From Pseudomonas fluorescens HK44 (lineage in GTDB: Bacteria > Pseudomonadota > Gammaproteobacteria > Pseudomonadales > Pseudomonadaceae): a stretch of DNA of 64,000 nucleotides. Both the position numbers and the translations under genes were made by a program. The stretch spans positions 124,001-188,000 of the forward strand of contig NZ_AFOY02000007.1 in assembly GCF_000217955.3 (NCBI RefSeq), in the 5' to 3' direction. The stretch's first letter is position 1. Each line of letters begins with the position of its first letter. A model generated the notes under the pieces. It saw only the letters and a list, made by a program, of their open reading frames with translations, was not told the origin of the DNA and did no database searches. Shown here one piece after another: positions 8,708-15,648 of this stretch.

Positions 8708-10057
8708 TTACAAGAAAATGAACTTGGCAATAAAGATCGCGCAGAGCACCCAAAGACTGATGGAAATTTCCTTGTGTTTACCGGTGCCGGCCTTGAGCAC
8801 CACGTAGGTGATAAAACCCAGCGCGATACCGTCGGCAACCGAGAAGGTCAGCGGCATCATGATGGCCGTGACGATCGCCGGAATGCTGTCGGTGGCTTCA
8901 CTCCACTTGATGTGCTCCAGGCCGCTCATCATCAGCATGGCCACGTAAATCAGCGCACCGGCGGTGGCGTAAGCGGGGATCATGCCAGCCAGCGGCGCGA
9001 AGAACATCGCGGCAATAAATAACACACCTACGGTCACTGCGGTAAGACCGGTACGACCACCGGCAGCCACACCGGCGGCACTTTCCACATAACTGGTGAC
9101 CGGCGGTACGCCGACCATCGCCCCGAACACGCTCGACGCACTGTCGGCTTTCAACGCGCGGGAGAGGTTTTCGATCTTCCCGTCTTCACCGACCAGGCCC
9201 GCCCGTTGCGCCACGCCCATCAGGGTCCCGGCGGTGTCGAACATGTGCACGAAGAGGAACGCCAGCACCACGCTGATCATGCTGATGTTGAACACGCCGG
9301 CGATGTCCATGGCCATCCAGGTCGGTGCCAGGCTGGGCGGTGTCGACATGATGCCGCTGTAGTGCACCAGGCCCAGACCCCAACCGGCGAGAGTCACGGC
9401 GATGATGCTGATCAGGATTGCGCCGAACACGCGGTGGTAACTCAGCACCGCAATCATCAGGAAGCAGACGGCGGCCAACAGCGGGCCGGGGTCACGCAGA
9501 TTGCCCAGCTTGATCAGCGTGGCCGGGCTGGCGACGATGATGCCGGCGGTTTTCAGGCCGATGATCCCCAGGAACAATCCGACCCCCGCGCCCATGGCAA
9601 AGCGCAAGCTCACCGGAATACTGTTGAGCAGCCATTCCCGTACGCGCGACAGCGTCAGGAACATGAACAACACGCCGGAAATGAACACCGCGCCCAGCGC
9701 AGCTTCCCAGTGGTAGCCCATGGTGCCGACTACGGTGTAGGTAAAGAAGGCGTTCAAGCCCATGCCTGGCGCGAGACCGACGGGCCAGTTGGCGTACAGC
9801 CCCATCAACAGGCAACCAAGCGCAGCGGCGATGCAGGTCGCGACGAAGGCTGCGCCGTGGTCGATCCCGGCGTCCGCCATGATGTTGGGGTTGACGAAGA
9901 TGATGTAGGCCATGGTGATGAAGGTGGTAATACCTGCGATCAACTCGGTCTTCACCGTGGTGCCATGCAAGCTGAGTTTAAAAATGCGCTCCAGCCAGCC
10001 ATTGCGTAACGGCGGCGAGAGTTCCAGCGTCGAGGCTTCGGATTTGCGGCTTTCCAC
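8708..10057 (-). CDS. AzgA-like adenine/guanine/hypoxanthine permease (NCS2)
   Basis: A 449-residue inner-membrane carrier of the AzgA branch of NCS2. Hallmarks are the N-terminal KTELIAGITTFITMAYIIFVNPNIM, the GMGLNAFF segment, the HMFDTAGTLMGV motif (about residues 275-286) and VGVPPVTSYVESAAGVAAGGRTG. It has a GTG start at 10057 preceded by GAGGAG. It lies 72 bases upstream of the LysE gene on the same strand. Its upstream region carries a RutR-like box and a TTGTATACAA palindrome shared with the urate operon, which supports a role in purine uptake. Substrate specificity cannot be fixed from sequence alone. Confidence 0.9.
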   Translation of the reverse strand: MESRKSEASTLELSPPLRNGWLERIFKLSLHGTTVKTELIAGITTFITMAYIIFVNPNIMADAGIDHGAAFVATCIAAALGCLLMGLYANWPVGLAPGMGLNAFFTYTVVGTMGYHWEAALGAVFISGVLFMFLTLSRVREWLLNSIPVSLRFAMGAGVGLFLGIIGLKTAGIIVASPATLIKLGNLRDPGPLLAAVCFLMIAVLSYHRVFGAILISIIAVTLAGWGLGLVHYSGIMSTPPSLAPTWMAMDIAGVFNISMISVVLAFLFVHMFDTAGTLMGVAQRAGLVGEDGKIENLSRALKADSASSVFGAMVGVPPVTSYVESAAGVAAGGRTGLTAVTVGVLFIAAMFFAPLAGMIPAYATAGALIYVAMLMMSGLEHIKWSEATDSIPAIVTAIMMPLTFSVADGIALGFITYVVLKAGTGKHKEISISLWVLCAIFIAKFIFL

Positions 10058-10144
10058 AGCGAGTACTCCTCAAGAGTTTTATTGTTATTTCCAGAGCCGG
10101 ACACATGAGGTGGGCAGCGGCTCTTTGAGGTACTTGCGAATTTG

Positions 10145-10160
10145 TTGACCTACTGGTCAG
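10145..10160. promoter_or_regulatory. RutR-like box upstream of purine permease
   Basis: TTGACCTACTGGTCAG has perfect TGACC/GGTCA arms. It closely fits the E. coli RutR consensus TTGACCANNTGGTCAA. It lies about 88 bases upstream of the permease start. A TetR-type regulator of nucleobase metabolism is the likely binder; no such gene is in the window. Confidence 0.5.
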
Positions 10161-10186
10161 GAACTCGCACGAAGCGGATTATGCTT

Positions 10187-10196
10187 TTGTATACAA
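10187..10196. promoter_or_regulatory. Candidate operator TTGTATACAA (permease)
   Basis: Identical to the palindrome upstream of puuE. A weaker copy (TTGTAGACGA) lies 25 bases further at 10221-10230. It is 130 bases upstream of the AzgA-like permease. Confidence 0.5.
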
Positions 10197-10282
10197 ATAA
10201 AGCAAATAATGTTTTTGATTTTGTAGACGAAAAGATTGGCAATAGGGATATATCGCCAGGAAGGACGCCATCGTCGGATCGC

Positions 10283-10346
10283 CGCCCGGAGCAGGCTCGC
10301 TCCCACAGTTGAGCGCATTCCCCTGTGGGAGCGAGCCTGCTCGCGA
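10283..10346. repeat. REP inverted pair
   Basis: A slightly diverged left arm (10283-10307) and a complete right arm (10324-10346) lie between the purine permease control region and the end of the MarR gene. With the operators at 10145-10196 this accounts for the 330-base gap 10058-10387; no gene is seen there. Confidence 0.85.
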
Positions 10347-10387
10347 AAGCGCCAGATCGGCTCATACAAATCCAGCAGACAGATTGC

Positions 10388-10834
10388 TTAGTCAGCGCTC
10401 ACCTGGGTTTGCCCCAACGCCTTATTCACCGCCAACCACCCATCTACCGCCGCTTCACCAGCCTCGGCAAACACTCGCTCAAGCAATTTCACCTGCTCAC
10501 GCCGCAACGACTCCTCGAACCGCGCACCGTCGACAGTCAGTTCCAGCAGGCGTTTACGCTTGTCGGTCGCTGACGCGACGCTGTCCACCAGGTGCATTTC
10601 CACCAACTGGCGCAGCGGAATGTTCAGCGCCTGCTTGCTCACACCGAGTAGCGCAAGCAACTCCTTGACGCTCAGGGCCGGGTAGCGGGCGATGAAAAAC
10701 ACAATGCGCTGATGCACGCGGCTCAAACCGCGCCGCTCGAGCATTTCATCGGCTTTGGCGGTGAAGGCCTGGTAGCCGAAGAAGAACGCTTCCATGGCGG
10801 CTTGCTGGGTGGTTTGGTTTTTAAGGTCAAACAT
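10388..10834 (-). CDS. MarR-family transcriptional regulator
   Basis: A 148-residue DNA-binding protein with a winged helix at about residues 40-105: LSRVHQRIVFFIARYPALSVKELLALLGVSKQALNIPLRQLVEMHLVDS, then a basic wing ATDKRKRLLELT. A helical C-terminus for dimerisation follows. It is divergent from the PLP aminotransferase gene, and the gap between them holds a GTCAA-N5-TTGAC palindrome, so it probably represses itself and the aminotransferase. The ligand is unknown. Confidence 0.88.
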   Translation of the reverse strand: MFDLKNQTTQQAAMEAFFFGYQAFTAKADEMLERRGLSRVHQRIVFFIARYPALSVKELLALLGVSKQALNIPLRQLVEMHLVDSVASATDKRKRLLELTVDGARFEESLRREQVKLLERVFAEAGEAAVDGWLAVNKALGQTQVSAD

Positions 10835-10867
10835 ATTGACGTATCTGCTCGCGCTGTCGTAGTTTCG

Positions 10868-10882
10868 GTCAAGTAGTTTGAC
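10868..10882. promoter_or_regulatory. Palindromic operator between marR and aminotransferase
   Basis: GTCAAGTAGTTTGAC has perfect five-base arms and a five-base spacer, a size usual for MarR dimers. It lies 34 bases from the marR start and about 35 bases from the aminotransferase start, so one site could control both divergent promoters. Confidence 0.5.
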
Positions 10883-10916
10883 TTAATTCTCTTGGCCTTC
10901 GCTACCGGTGACCCCC

Positions 10917-12083
10917 ATGGCTTTTTCCGAACGTGTCTCGCGCCTTAAAAGTTCTTTGATCCGTGAAATCCTTGCTGCGGCTCAGCGCCCGGAGGTGATG
11001 TCGTTCGCCGGTGGCCTGCCCGCCGAAGCCATGCTGCCGAAGGTCGAGTGGGCCGACATGCCGTTGTCCATGGGCCAATACGGCATGAGCGAAGGCGAAC
11101 CGGCATTACGCGAAGCGCTGGCGGCTGAAGCCCGGGCCTTGGGCGTACCGTGTGAGGCGAGTCAGGTGTTGGTAGTCAGTGGCTCCCAGCAAACCCTCGA
11201 TCTGGCGGCCAAGCTGTACATCGACAAAGGCACCGAGATCATGCTCGAAGCGCCAACCTATCTGGCGGCGCTGCAAATCTTCCAGCTGTTCGGCGCTGAC
11301 TGCCTGACCGTGCCGCTTGCGGCCGACGGCCCGAACCTGAATGAGCTGCGTGCGCGCCTGGAAAAACATCACCCGGCGTTCATCTACCTGATCCCGACCT
11401 TCCAGAATCCCTCGGCAGTGCGCTACAGCGAAGCCAAGCGCGATGCAGTGGCAGCGTTGCTCGATGAATTTGGCGTGACCCTGATCGAAGACGAACCCTA
11501 CCGTGAACTGACCTTTGATGGCGGTAGCGCGACGCCCATCGTCAGTCGCTTGAAGAAAGCCAGCTGGATCTACACCGGCACCGTGTCCAAGACCTTGCTG
11601 CCGGGCTTGCGCGTCGGCTATCTGATCGCCAGCCCGGACCTGTTCCCGCACCTGCTGCGACTCAAGCAGTCGGCTGACTTGCACACCAATCGTGTCGGCC
11701 AATGGCAGGCGTTGCAATGGATTGGCACCGAGAAGTTTCGCGATCATTTGAGTGAACTGCGGGACTTCTACCGGGTTCGGCGTGACGCTTTCCAGTTGGC
11801 GCTGGAAACCCATTTTTCCGATCTGGCCGAGTGGAATGTGCCGCAAGGCGGGCTGTTTTTCTGGTTGACCCTGAAGCAGCCATTGGACACCCGGACCCTG
11901 CTGAACGAGGCGTTGGCGCAGGACGTGGCCTTCATGCCGGGGGAGCCGTTCTTCTCTGAACCAGACAACAATCCGGGGCATCTGCGGCTGAACTTCAGTC
12001 ACATCGATCCGGCGCGGCTGGACGAAGGGCTTAAACGATTGGCTGGGGTGGTGCGTCAGGCACAGGCTGCTCAGGCTGCGTGA
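10917..12083 (+). CDS. PLP-dependent aminotransferase (2-aminoadipate type, fold I)
   Basis: A 388-residue class I/II aminotransferase resembling the LysN/2-aminoadipate and MocR-linked group. Visible features are the N-terminal RPEVMSFAGGLPAEAMLP, a SGSQQTLDL cofactor loop, EDEPYRE with the PLP-contacting Asp, and the Schiff-base Lys in TVSKTLLPGLRVGY (Lys225 from the ATG at 10917). A GTG at 10908 is an alternative start three codons upstream; neither has a strong ribosome site. It is divergent from the MarR gene. The substrate is unknown; transamination of an aromatic or branched acceptor, or of the methionine-salvage keto acid, is possible but unproven. Confidence 0.88.
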   Translation: MAFSERVSRLKSSLIREILAAAQRPEVMSFAGGLPAEAMLPKVEWADMPLSMGQYGMSEGEPALREALAAEARALGVPCEASQVLVVSGSQQTLDLAAKLYIDKGTEIMLEAPTYLAALQIFQLFGADCLTVPLAADGPNLNELRARLEKHHPAFIYLIPTFQNPSAVRYSEAKRDAVAALLDEFGVTLIEDEPYRELTFDGGSATPIVSRLKKASWIYTGTVSKTLLPGLRVGYLIASPDLFPHLLRLKQSADLHTNRVGQWQALQWIGTEKFRDHLSELRDFYRVRRDAFQLALETHFSDLAEWNVPQGGLFFWLTLKQPLDTRTLLNEALAQDVAFMPGEPFFSEPDNNPGHLRLNFSHIDPARLDEGLKRLAGVVRQAQAAQAA

Positions 12084-12099
12084 GGGAAAGCCAAAAACA

Positions 12100-12130
12100 A
12101 ATAAACCGGCGAATGAGCCGGTTTATTTTT
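12100..12130 (+). terminator. Rho-independent terminator after aminotransferase
   Basis: AAACCGGC and GCCGGTTT surround a six-base loop and are followed by ATTTTT. It begins 17 bases after the aminotransferase stop. Confidence 0.85.
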
Positions 12131-12160
12131 GTCTGGGATTTGTGGTGGCTGTGCGGGCCT

Positions 12161-12179
12161 CATCGCGAGCAGGCTCGCT
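12161..12179. repeat. REP left part, split by IS110 element
   Basis: CATCGCGAGCAGGCTCGCT is the first 19 bases of a REP. The remaining CCCACAC is found at 13360-13366, directly after the transposon, so joining the two restores a normal REP. A second, intact, opposite-facing REP lies at 13412-13435. Confidence 0.9.
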
Positions 12180-12195
12180 TGTATGCTGGTACTTG

Positions 12196-12343
12196 AAGGG
12201 AGGAGGAGGGACAAGGCTCGATTCTGACTGTTAGCGCAGTACAGATCCGTGGGAGATTTCGCCCCTCCTCCTTTCACCCAAGCGCCGATAAAGAATGCAT
12301 CTGGCTAGACCGACGATAGGAACAAGCCTGCGCCTCTGGGTGA
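12196..12343 (+). ncRNA. Candidate bridge RNA of the IS110 element
   Basis: Two consecutive stem-loops can be drawn. The first pairs AGGGAGGAGGAGGG (12197-12210) with CCCCTCCTCCTTT (12262-12274). Its loop holds AGGCTCG (12214-12220), identical to the left target half, and GTGGGAG (12249-12255), the reverse complement of the right target half CTCCCAC. The second pairs CACCCAAGCGC (12276-12286) with GCGCCTCTGGGTG (12331-12343). Its loop holds AGAAT (12292-12296), matching the element's right end AGAATCT, and ACAAG (12322-12326), complementary to CTTGT across the left junction. Order and strand sense agree with the target-binding and donor-binding loops known for IS621. RNA ends are not known. 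Confidence 0.65.
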
Positions 12344-12383
12344 GCCCTTCAAGTGCTCAAAACCATATCTCGGGGGGTGTTCA

Positions 12384-13334
12384 ATGGCAATGTCGGTTTC
12401 TGTTTCCAAGCCAATCGTGGGCGTGGATGTCGCCAAAAATGAACTGATGATCTACCAGCCCGAACTGGATCTGCTTGAGACGCTTTCCAACAACAACAAG
12501 CCAGCCATCAAGAAATGGCTGAAAGCCTTGCCGGCACCGGTCGACGTAGCGATTGAGTCGACCAATATCTATCACTTGGAGTTCGCCGATCTGGCCCATG
12601 ATGCCGGCTGCACGATTTACATGGTCGGTGGCTATGAACTAAGCCACTACCGCAAAGGTGTGAAGGTTCGCGCCAAAACCGACGCGCTGGATGCAAAGCT
12701 GCTCGCCCGTTATCTGAAAAACGAATATGAAGAGCTTCACCCATGGACTCCCCCATCGCCGCTGTATCGTCAACTCTTGAGCCTTTTCCGCCGGCGCGCC
12801 GCGCTGGTTCAGGCACGAGTTGGCCTGGTACAGAGCTGGGCAAATGAACCGCTGCTCAAAGCCGCTTTTGCCGAGCAAATAGCCTCAATGCAGAGGCTTG
12901 AAGTGCTGGTCGAGAAGATGATCAACGACCACCTTAAAGAGGCCGGTCTACTTGCCCATCTAAGGCGCTGCATGAAAGTTGAAGGCATAGGCTTTTTGAC
13001 TGGAGCTCGCCTGATCGCGGCGTTTCAGCGGGGCGAGTTTAAAAACGCTGACGCATTCATCGCTTTTTTGGGGATGGATTTACGGGTTTCACAGTCGGGA
13101 CAGAAGGACGGTCGCCGCAGTCTGACAAAACGAGGTGATCCGGAGGCGCGCCGACTTTTGCACAATGCAGCCATGTCGGCCAGCCGAACGGCGACCTGGA
13201 AAGGCTTTTATGAAGAGCAACGAGCTAAAGGGTTCAGCACCACTCAGGCACTGGTGATTCTGGCCCGTAAACTTGCTCGGGTCGTATTCGCACTACTGAA
13301 GGGGCAGAGCGAATACCAGCCGAAAGCAGGTTGA
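12384..13334 (+). CDS. IS110-group transposase (bridge-RNA-dependent recombinase)
   Basis: A 316-residue DEDD-type recombinase. The N-terminal RuvC-like domain shows IVGVDVAKNEL (first Asp), AIESTN and KTDALDAKLLARYL. The C-terminal Transposase_20 domain shows VEGIGFLTGARLIAAF, FIAFLGMDLRVSQSGQKDGRRSLTKRGDPEARRLL, with the expected catalytic Ser in SQSG. The length is intermediate between IS621 (326 residues) and shorter relatives. The frame is intact and should be functional. It is quite different in sequence from the IS1111-type transposase found four times in this window. Confidence 0.93.
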   Translation: MAMSVSVSKPIVGVDVAKNELMIYQPELDLLETLSNNNKPAIKKWLKALPAPVDVAIESTNIYHLEFADLAHDAGCTIYMVGGYELSHYRKGVKVRAKTDALDAKLLARYLKNEYEELHPWTPPSPLYRQLLSLFRRRAALVQARVGLVQSWANEPLLKAAFAEQIASMQRLEVLVEKMINDHLKEAGLLAHLRRCMKVEGIGFLTGARLIAAFQRGEFKNADAFIAFLGMDLRVSQSGQKDGRRSLTKRGDPEARRLLHNAAMSASRTATWKGFYEEQRAKGFSTTQALVILARKLARVVFALLKGQSEYQPKAG

Positions 13335-13411
13335 GGGCTTCCCCTCAACCATAGAATCTCCCACACTGGGATTTGTTTTAGACACAAATCCCATCCACAC
13401 CACAAATCCCC

Positions 13412-13435
13412 TGTGGGAGCGAGCCTGCTCGCGAT
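13412..13435. repeat. REP element right of IS110
   Basis: An intact REP preceded by CACAAATCCCC. This natural flank shows what the uninterrupted target of the IS1111-type copies looks like, because those copies lie between CACAAATCC-like sequence and the REP. Confidence 0.85.
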
Positions 13436-13462
13436 GGCGTCAGTCAGAACACCCCAAAACCA

Positions 13463-13834
13463 TCAGGCTGCAGCGAAGCGCTTGTCCAGATAATCAATGA
13501 TCACCTTGGATTCATACATCCAGGTAGTCTGGCCATTCTCTTCGATACGCAGGCACGGCACCTTGATTTTGCCGCCTTGCGTAAGCAATGTTTGGCGATC
13601 CTGTTCGTTGTTCTTCGCATCACGCAGAGCCACCGGCACATTCAGGCGGCGCAGGGTGCGGCGGGTTTTCACGCAGAACGGGCAGGCGTGAAACTGATAC
13701 AGCGTCAGACCTTTCGCTGCGTTTTCAACCTGGGCCTGAGCAGCGGCGGGGCGCTTCTTTTTGCTCGGGCGGGTGAGGAAGTCGATGAAAATGATCAGCT
13801 GGCCGAGGCCGACACGAAGCGCTTTTACTAACAC
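13463..13834 (-). CDS. Glutaredoxin with N-terminal membrane-like helix
   Basis: A 123-residue thiol-disulphide protein. A hydrophobic stretch (residues about 7-20) and a basic Lys/Arg linker precede a glutaredoxin domain with the dithiol motif CPFC at 51-54 and a later KVPCLRIEENG cis-Pro segment. The frame extends upstream to 13930, but the GTG at 13834 was chosen because GAGG lies nine bases before it and the upstream part overlaps the folE terminator. It probably reduces disulphides near the membrane; the partner is unknown. Confidence 0.8.
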   Translation of the reverse strand: MLVKALRVGLGQLIIFIDFLTRPSKKKRPAAAQAQVENAAKGLTLYQFHACPFCVKTRRTLRRLNVPVALRDAKNNEQDRQTLLTQGGKIKVPCLRIEENGQTTWMYESKVIIDYLDKRFAAA

Positions 13835-13893
13835 GGTATAAGCCTCACGGGGCGAATGAAGAAAGGCGCGCAGCTTACCTGATTTTTCACAGG

Positions 13894-13926
13894 CGAAAAA
13901 AAACCGGCGATGAATGCCGGTTTTCT
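13894..13926 (-). terminator. Rho-independent terminator after folE
   Basis: On the minus strand AAAACCGGC and GCCGGTTTT surround a seven-base loop and are followed by a T run. It begins 13 bases after the folE stop. Confidence 0.85.
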
Positions 13927-13938
13927 TCATGCAGCAGA

Positions 13939-14484
13939 TTACTTGATCAGGCTGAGAAACTCGCTGCGGGTCGCCGCGTTTTCGCGGAACTCACCGAGCA
14001 TCACCGAGGTGATCATCGACGAGTTCTGTTTCTCTACACCGCGCATCATCATGCACATGTGCTGGGCTTCGATCACCACCGCCACGCCCAGGGCACCAGT
14101 CACTTGCTGGACCGCTTCGGCGATCTGCCGGCTGAGGTTTTCCTGGATCTGCAGGCGGCGGGCGTACATATCGACGATCCGCGCGACTTTCGACAGGCCC
14201 AGCACCTTGCCACTCGGGATATAGGCAACGTGGGCCTTGCCGATGAATGGCAGCAAGTGGTGTTCGCACAACGAGTAGAGCTCGATGTTCTTGACCAGCA
14301 CCATTTCGCTGTTGTCGGAGCTGAACAAGGCACCGTTGGTGACTTCTTCGAGCGTCTGTTCATAACCGCGGCAAAGGTACTGCATGGCTTTGGCGGCACG
14401 CTTTGGCGTGTCGAGCAGACCTTCGCGGGTGGCGTCTTCGCCAAGCTGGCCGAGGATCGCGGTGTAATTCTGTTCCAGGGACAT
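13939..14484 (-). CDS. folE: GTP cyclohydrolase I, zinc type
   Basis: Converts GTP to 7,8-dihydroneopterin triphosphate, the first step of folate and pterin synthesis. The 181-residue protein has the zinc ligands in LCEHHLLPF and in [10 protein letters not shown], with GxHVAYIPxGKVxGLSK between them. It ends EFLSLIK as in other FolE1 proteins. It is followed by its own terminator. The gene upstream on the same strand is the Smr-domain gene, 77 bases away. Confidence 0.95.
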   Translation of the reverse strand: MSLEQNYTAILGQLGEDATREGLLDTPKRAAKAMQYLCRGYEQTLEEVTNGALFSSDNSEMVLVKNIELYSLCEHHLLPFIGKAHVAYIPSGKVLGLSKVARIVDMYARRLQIQENLSRQIAEAVQQVTGALGVAVVIEAQHMCMMMRGVEKQNSSMITSVMLGEFRENAATRSEFLSLIK

Positions 14485-14561
14485 GAAACTACCTGTGGGA
14501 TTTTACGCAAAGGGCAAGGGTACGGTGGCGGACACGGCGCTGCAAGCGTAGCGCATCAGCT

Positions 14562-15119
14562 TTACTCGTCGCGACCTTCCATCATGGTCCGTTTGAGCAT
14601 CACATAAACTGCTCCGGCACCGCCGTGTCTGGCCTGGCACGAGGTGAAGCCAAGCACCTGCGGATGCTGACGCAGCCACGTGTTGACGTGACTTTTGATC
14701 ATGGGCCGCTTGCCGTCCAGGCGTACAGCTTTGCCGTGAGTCACGCGCACGCAGCGGATTTCGAATTTTGTTGCTTCGGCGAGAAAAGCCCACAGCGTCT
14801 CGCGGGCTTTTTCGACGGTCATGCCGTGCAGGTCGAGGCTGCCTTCGAACGGGATCTGCCCGACCTTCAGCTTGCGCATCTGGCTTTCCTGCACGCCGTC
14901 ACGCGCCCACATCAACTCGTCTTCCGGACCGACATCAATCACGAACTGATCGGACAGACCGTCAACGGTGGTGGCATCGGTGCGCACGGTGGCGGCCTGA
15001 CGCAACTTGGCGATGTGCGCGCGGTCAGCTTTGGGTTTGCCGGTTTCAGCGCGATCGTGCTTGATCGGCTTGACGCCTTGGATCGCGCTTTTGAACAGGG
15101 AAAAATCGTCGTCTTGCAT
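14562..15119 (-). CDS. Smr-domain protein (SmrA-like DNA endonuclease family)
   Basis: A 185-residue protein. The N-terminal half is polar and variable. The C-terminal Smr domain shows SLDLHGMTVEKARETL (LDLHG at about residue 95), the THGKA loop and the terminal SCQARHGGAGAVYVMLK (HGGxGA motif). Stand-alone Smr proteins of this size are proposed to nick DNA or cleave RNA. It is in the same direction as folE and may be co-transcribed with it. Confidence 0.88.
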   Translation of the reverse strand: MQDDDFSLFKSAIQGVKPIKHDRAETGKPKADRAHIAKLRQAATVRTDATTVDGLSDQFVIDVGPEDELMWARDGVQESQMRKLKVGQIPFEGSLDLHGMTVEKARETLWAFLAEATKFEIRCVRVTHGKAVRLDGKRPMIKSHVNTWLRQHPQVLGFTSCQARHGGAGAVYVMLKRTMMEGRDE

Positions 15120-15194
15120 GTCAGCCTCCGCGAAGGGCGGCCAGTTTACCCAAGTCGAGGTGAATCGGGCGCGTCAAAACGCAACGCGCACCAC

Positions 15195-15515
15195 TCAGTC
15201 ATGTTTTTTCATCAAATGCGGCGCCAGGTTCAGCTCGCGCGGTTGGCGCATCCGGCGGCGGCAGCGACGCCACAACGCAACACCGACATACAGCAGCAAC
15301 AGGCCAATCGCCAGGACCACCGCCGCGCCGGCCGGGCTGGCGTTCAACTCGCCGAGAGCCGGCGGGTGGCCCAACAGGCTGGCAACACCCGCCAGCGCCA
15401 GCAACACGCCGAGGGTTGCCAGCAGCGCGGAAAATGCCGCGCCAAAGCGATAACGCCAGTTGCGTGGGCCTTTGGGCCGCAAGCGGCGAGCGTCAAAACC
15501 ATCGGATTTCTTCAT
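15195..15515 (-). CDS. Small two-helix membrane protein, unknown function
   Basis: About 106 residues from an ATG at 15515, chosen because GAGG lies ten bases upstream. A basic N-terminus (RRLRPKGPRNWRYRF) is followed by two membrane segments (FSALLATLGVLLALAGVASLL and AGAAVVLAIGLLLLYVGVALW) and a very basic tail RRCRRRMRQPREL. I do not recognise the family. It is co-directional with the Smr gene. Confidence 0.7.
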   Translation of the reverse strand: MKKSDGFDARRLRPKGPRNWRYRFGAAFSALLATLGVLLALAGVASLLGHPPALGELNASPAGAAVVLAIGLLLLYVGVALWRRCRRRMRQPRELNLAPHLMKKHD

Positions 15516-15648
15516 TCCGACCATTCCTCAATGGGTATCGGCCCTTCGACCGGGAGTTGACCGGGTGGTTCCTGAGGCTAAGGCAATTGCAGGGAATGAG
15601 CGGTTTTTGCGGATGAGCGGCTGCGTTGGCCGCTCATCAAGCGCTCGA

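Larger units (their letters stand above)
12180..13359 (+). mobile_element. IS110-group insertion sequence inside a REP
   Basis: About 1180 bases with a CT dinucleotide at both junctions (12178-12179 and 13358-13359), as expected for IS110-group recombination at a two-base core. There are no terminal inverted repeats. A 204-base noncoding left end (12180-12383) precedes the transposase, and only about 25 bases follow it. This layout, with the long noncoding part at the 5' end, is that of the IS110 group proper (IS621-like) rather than the IS1111 group. It resembles the REP-targeting ISPpu10-like elements of Pseudomonas. Confidence 0.88.
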
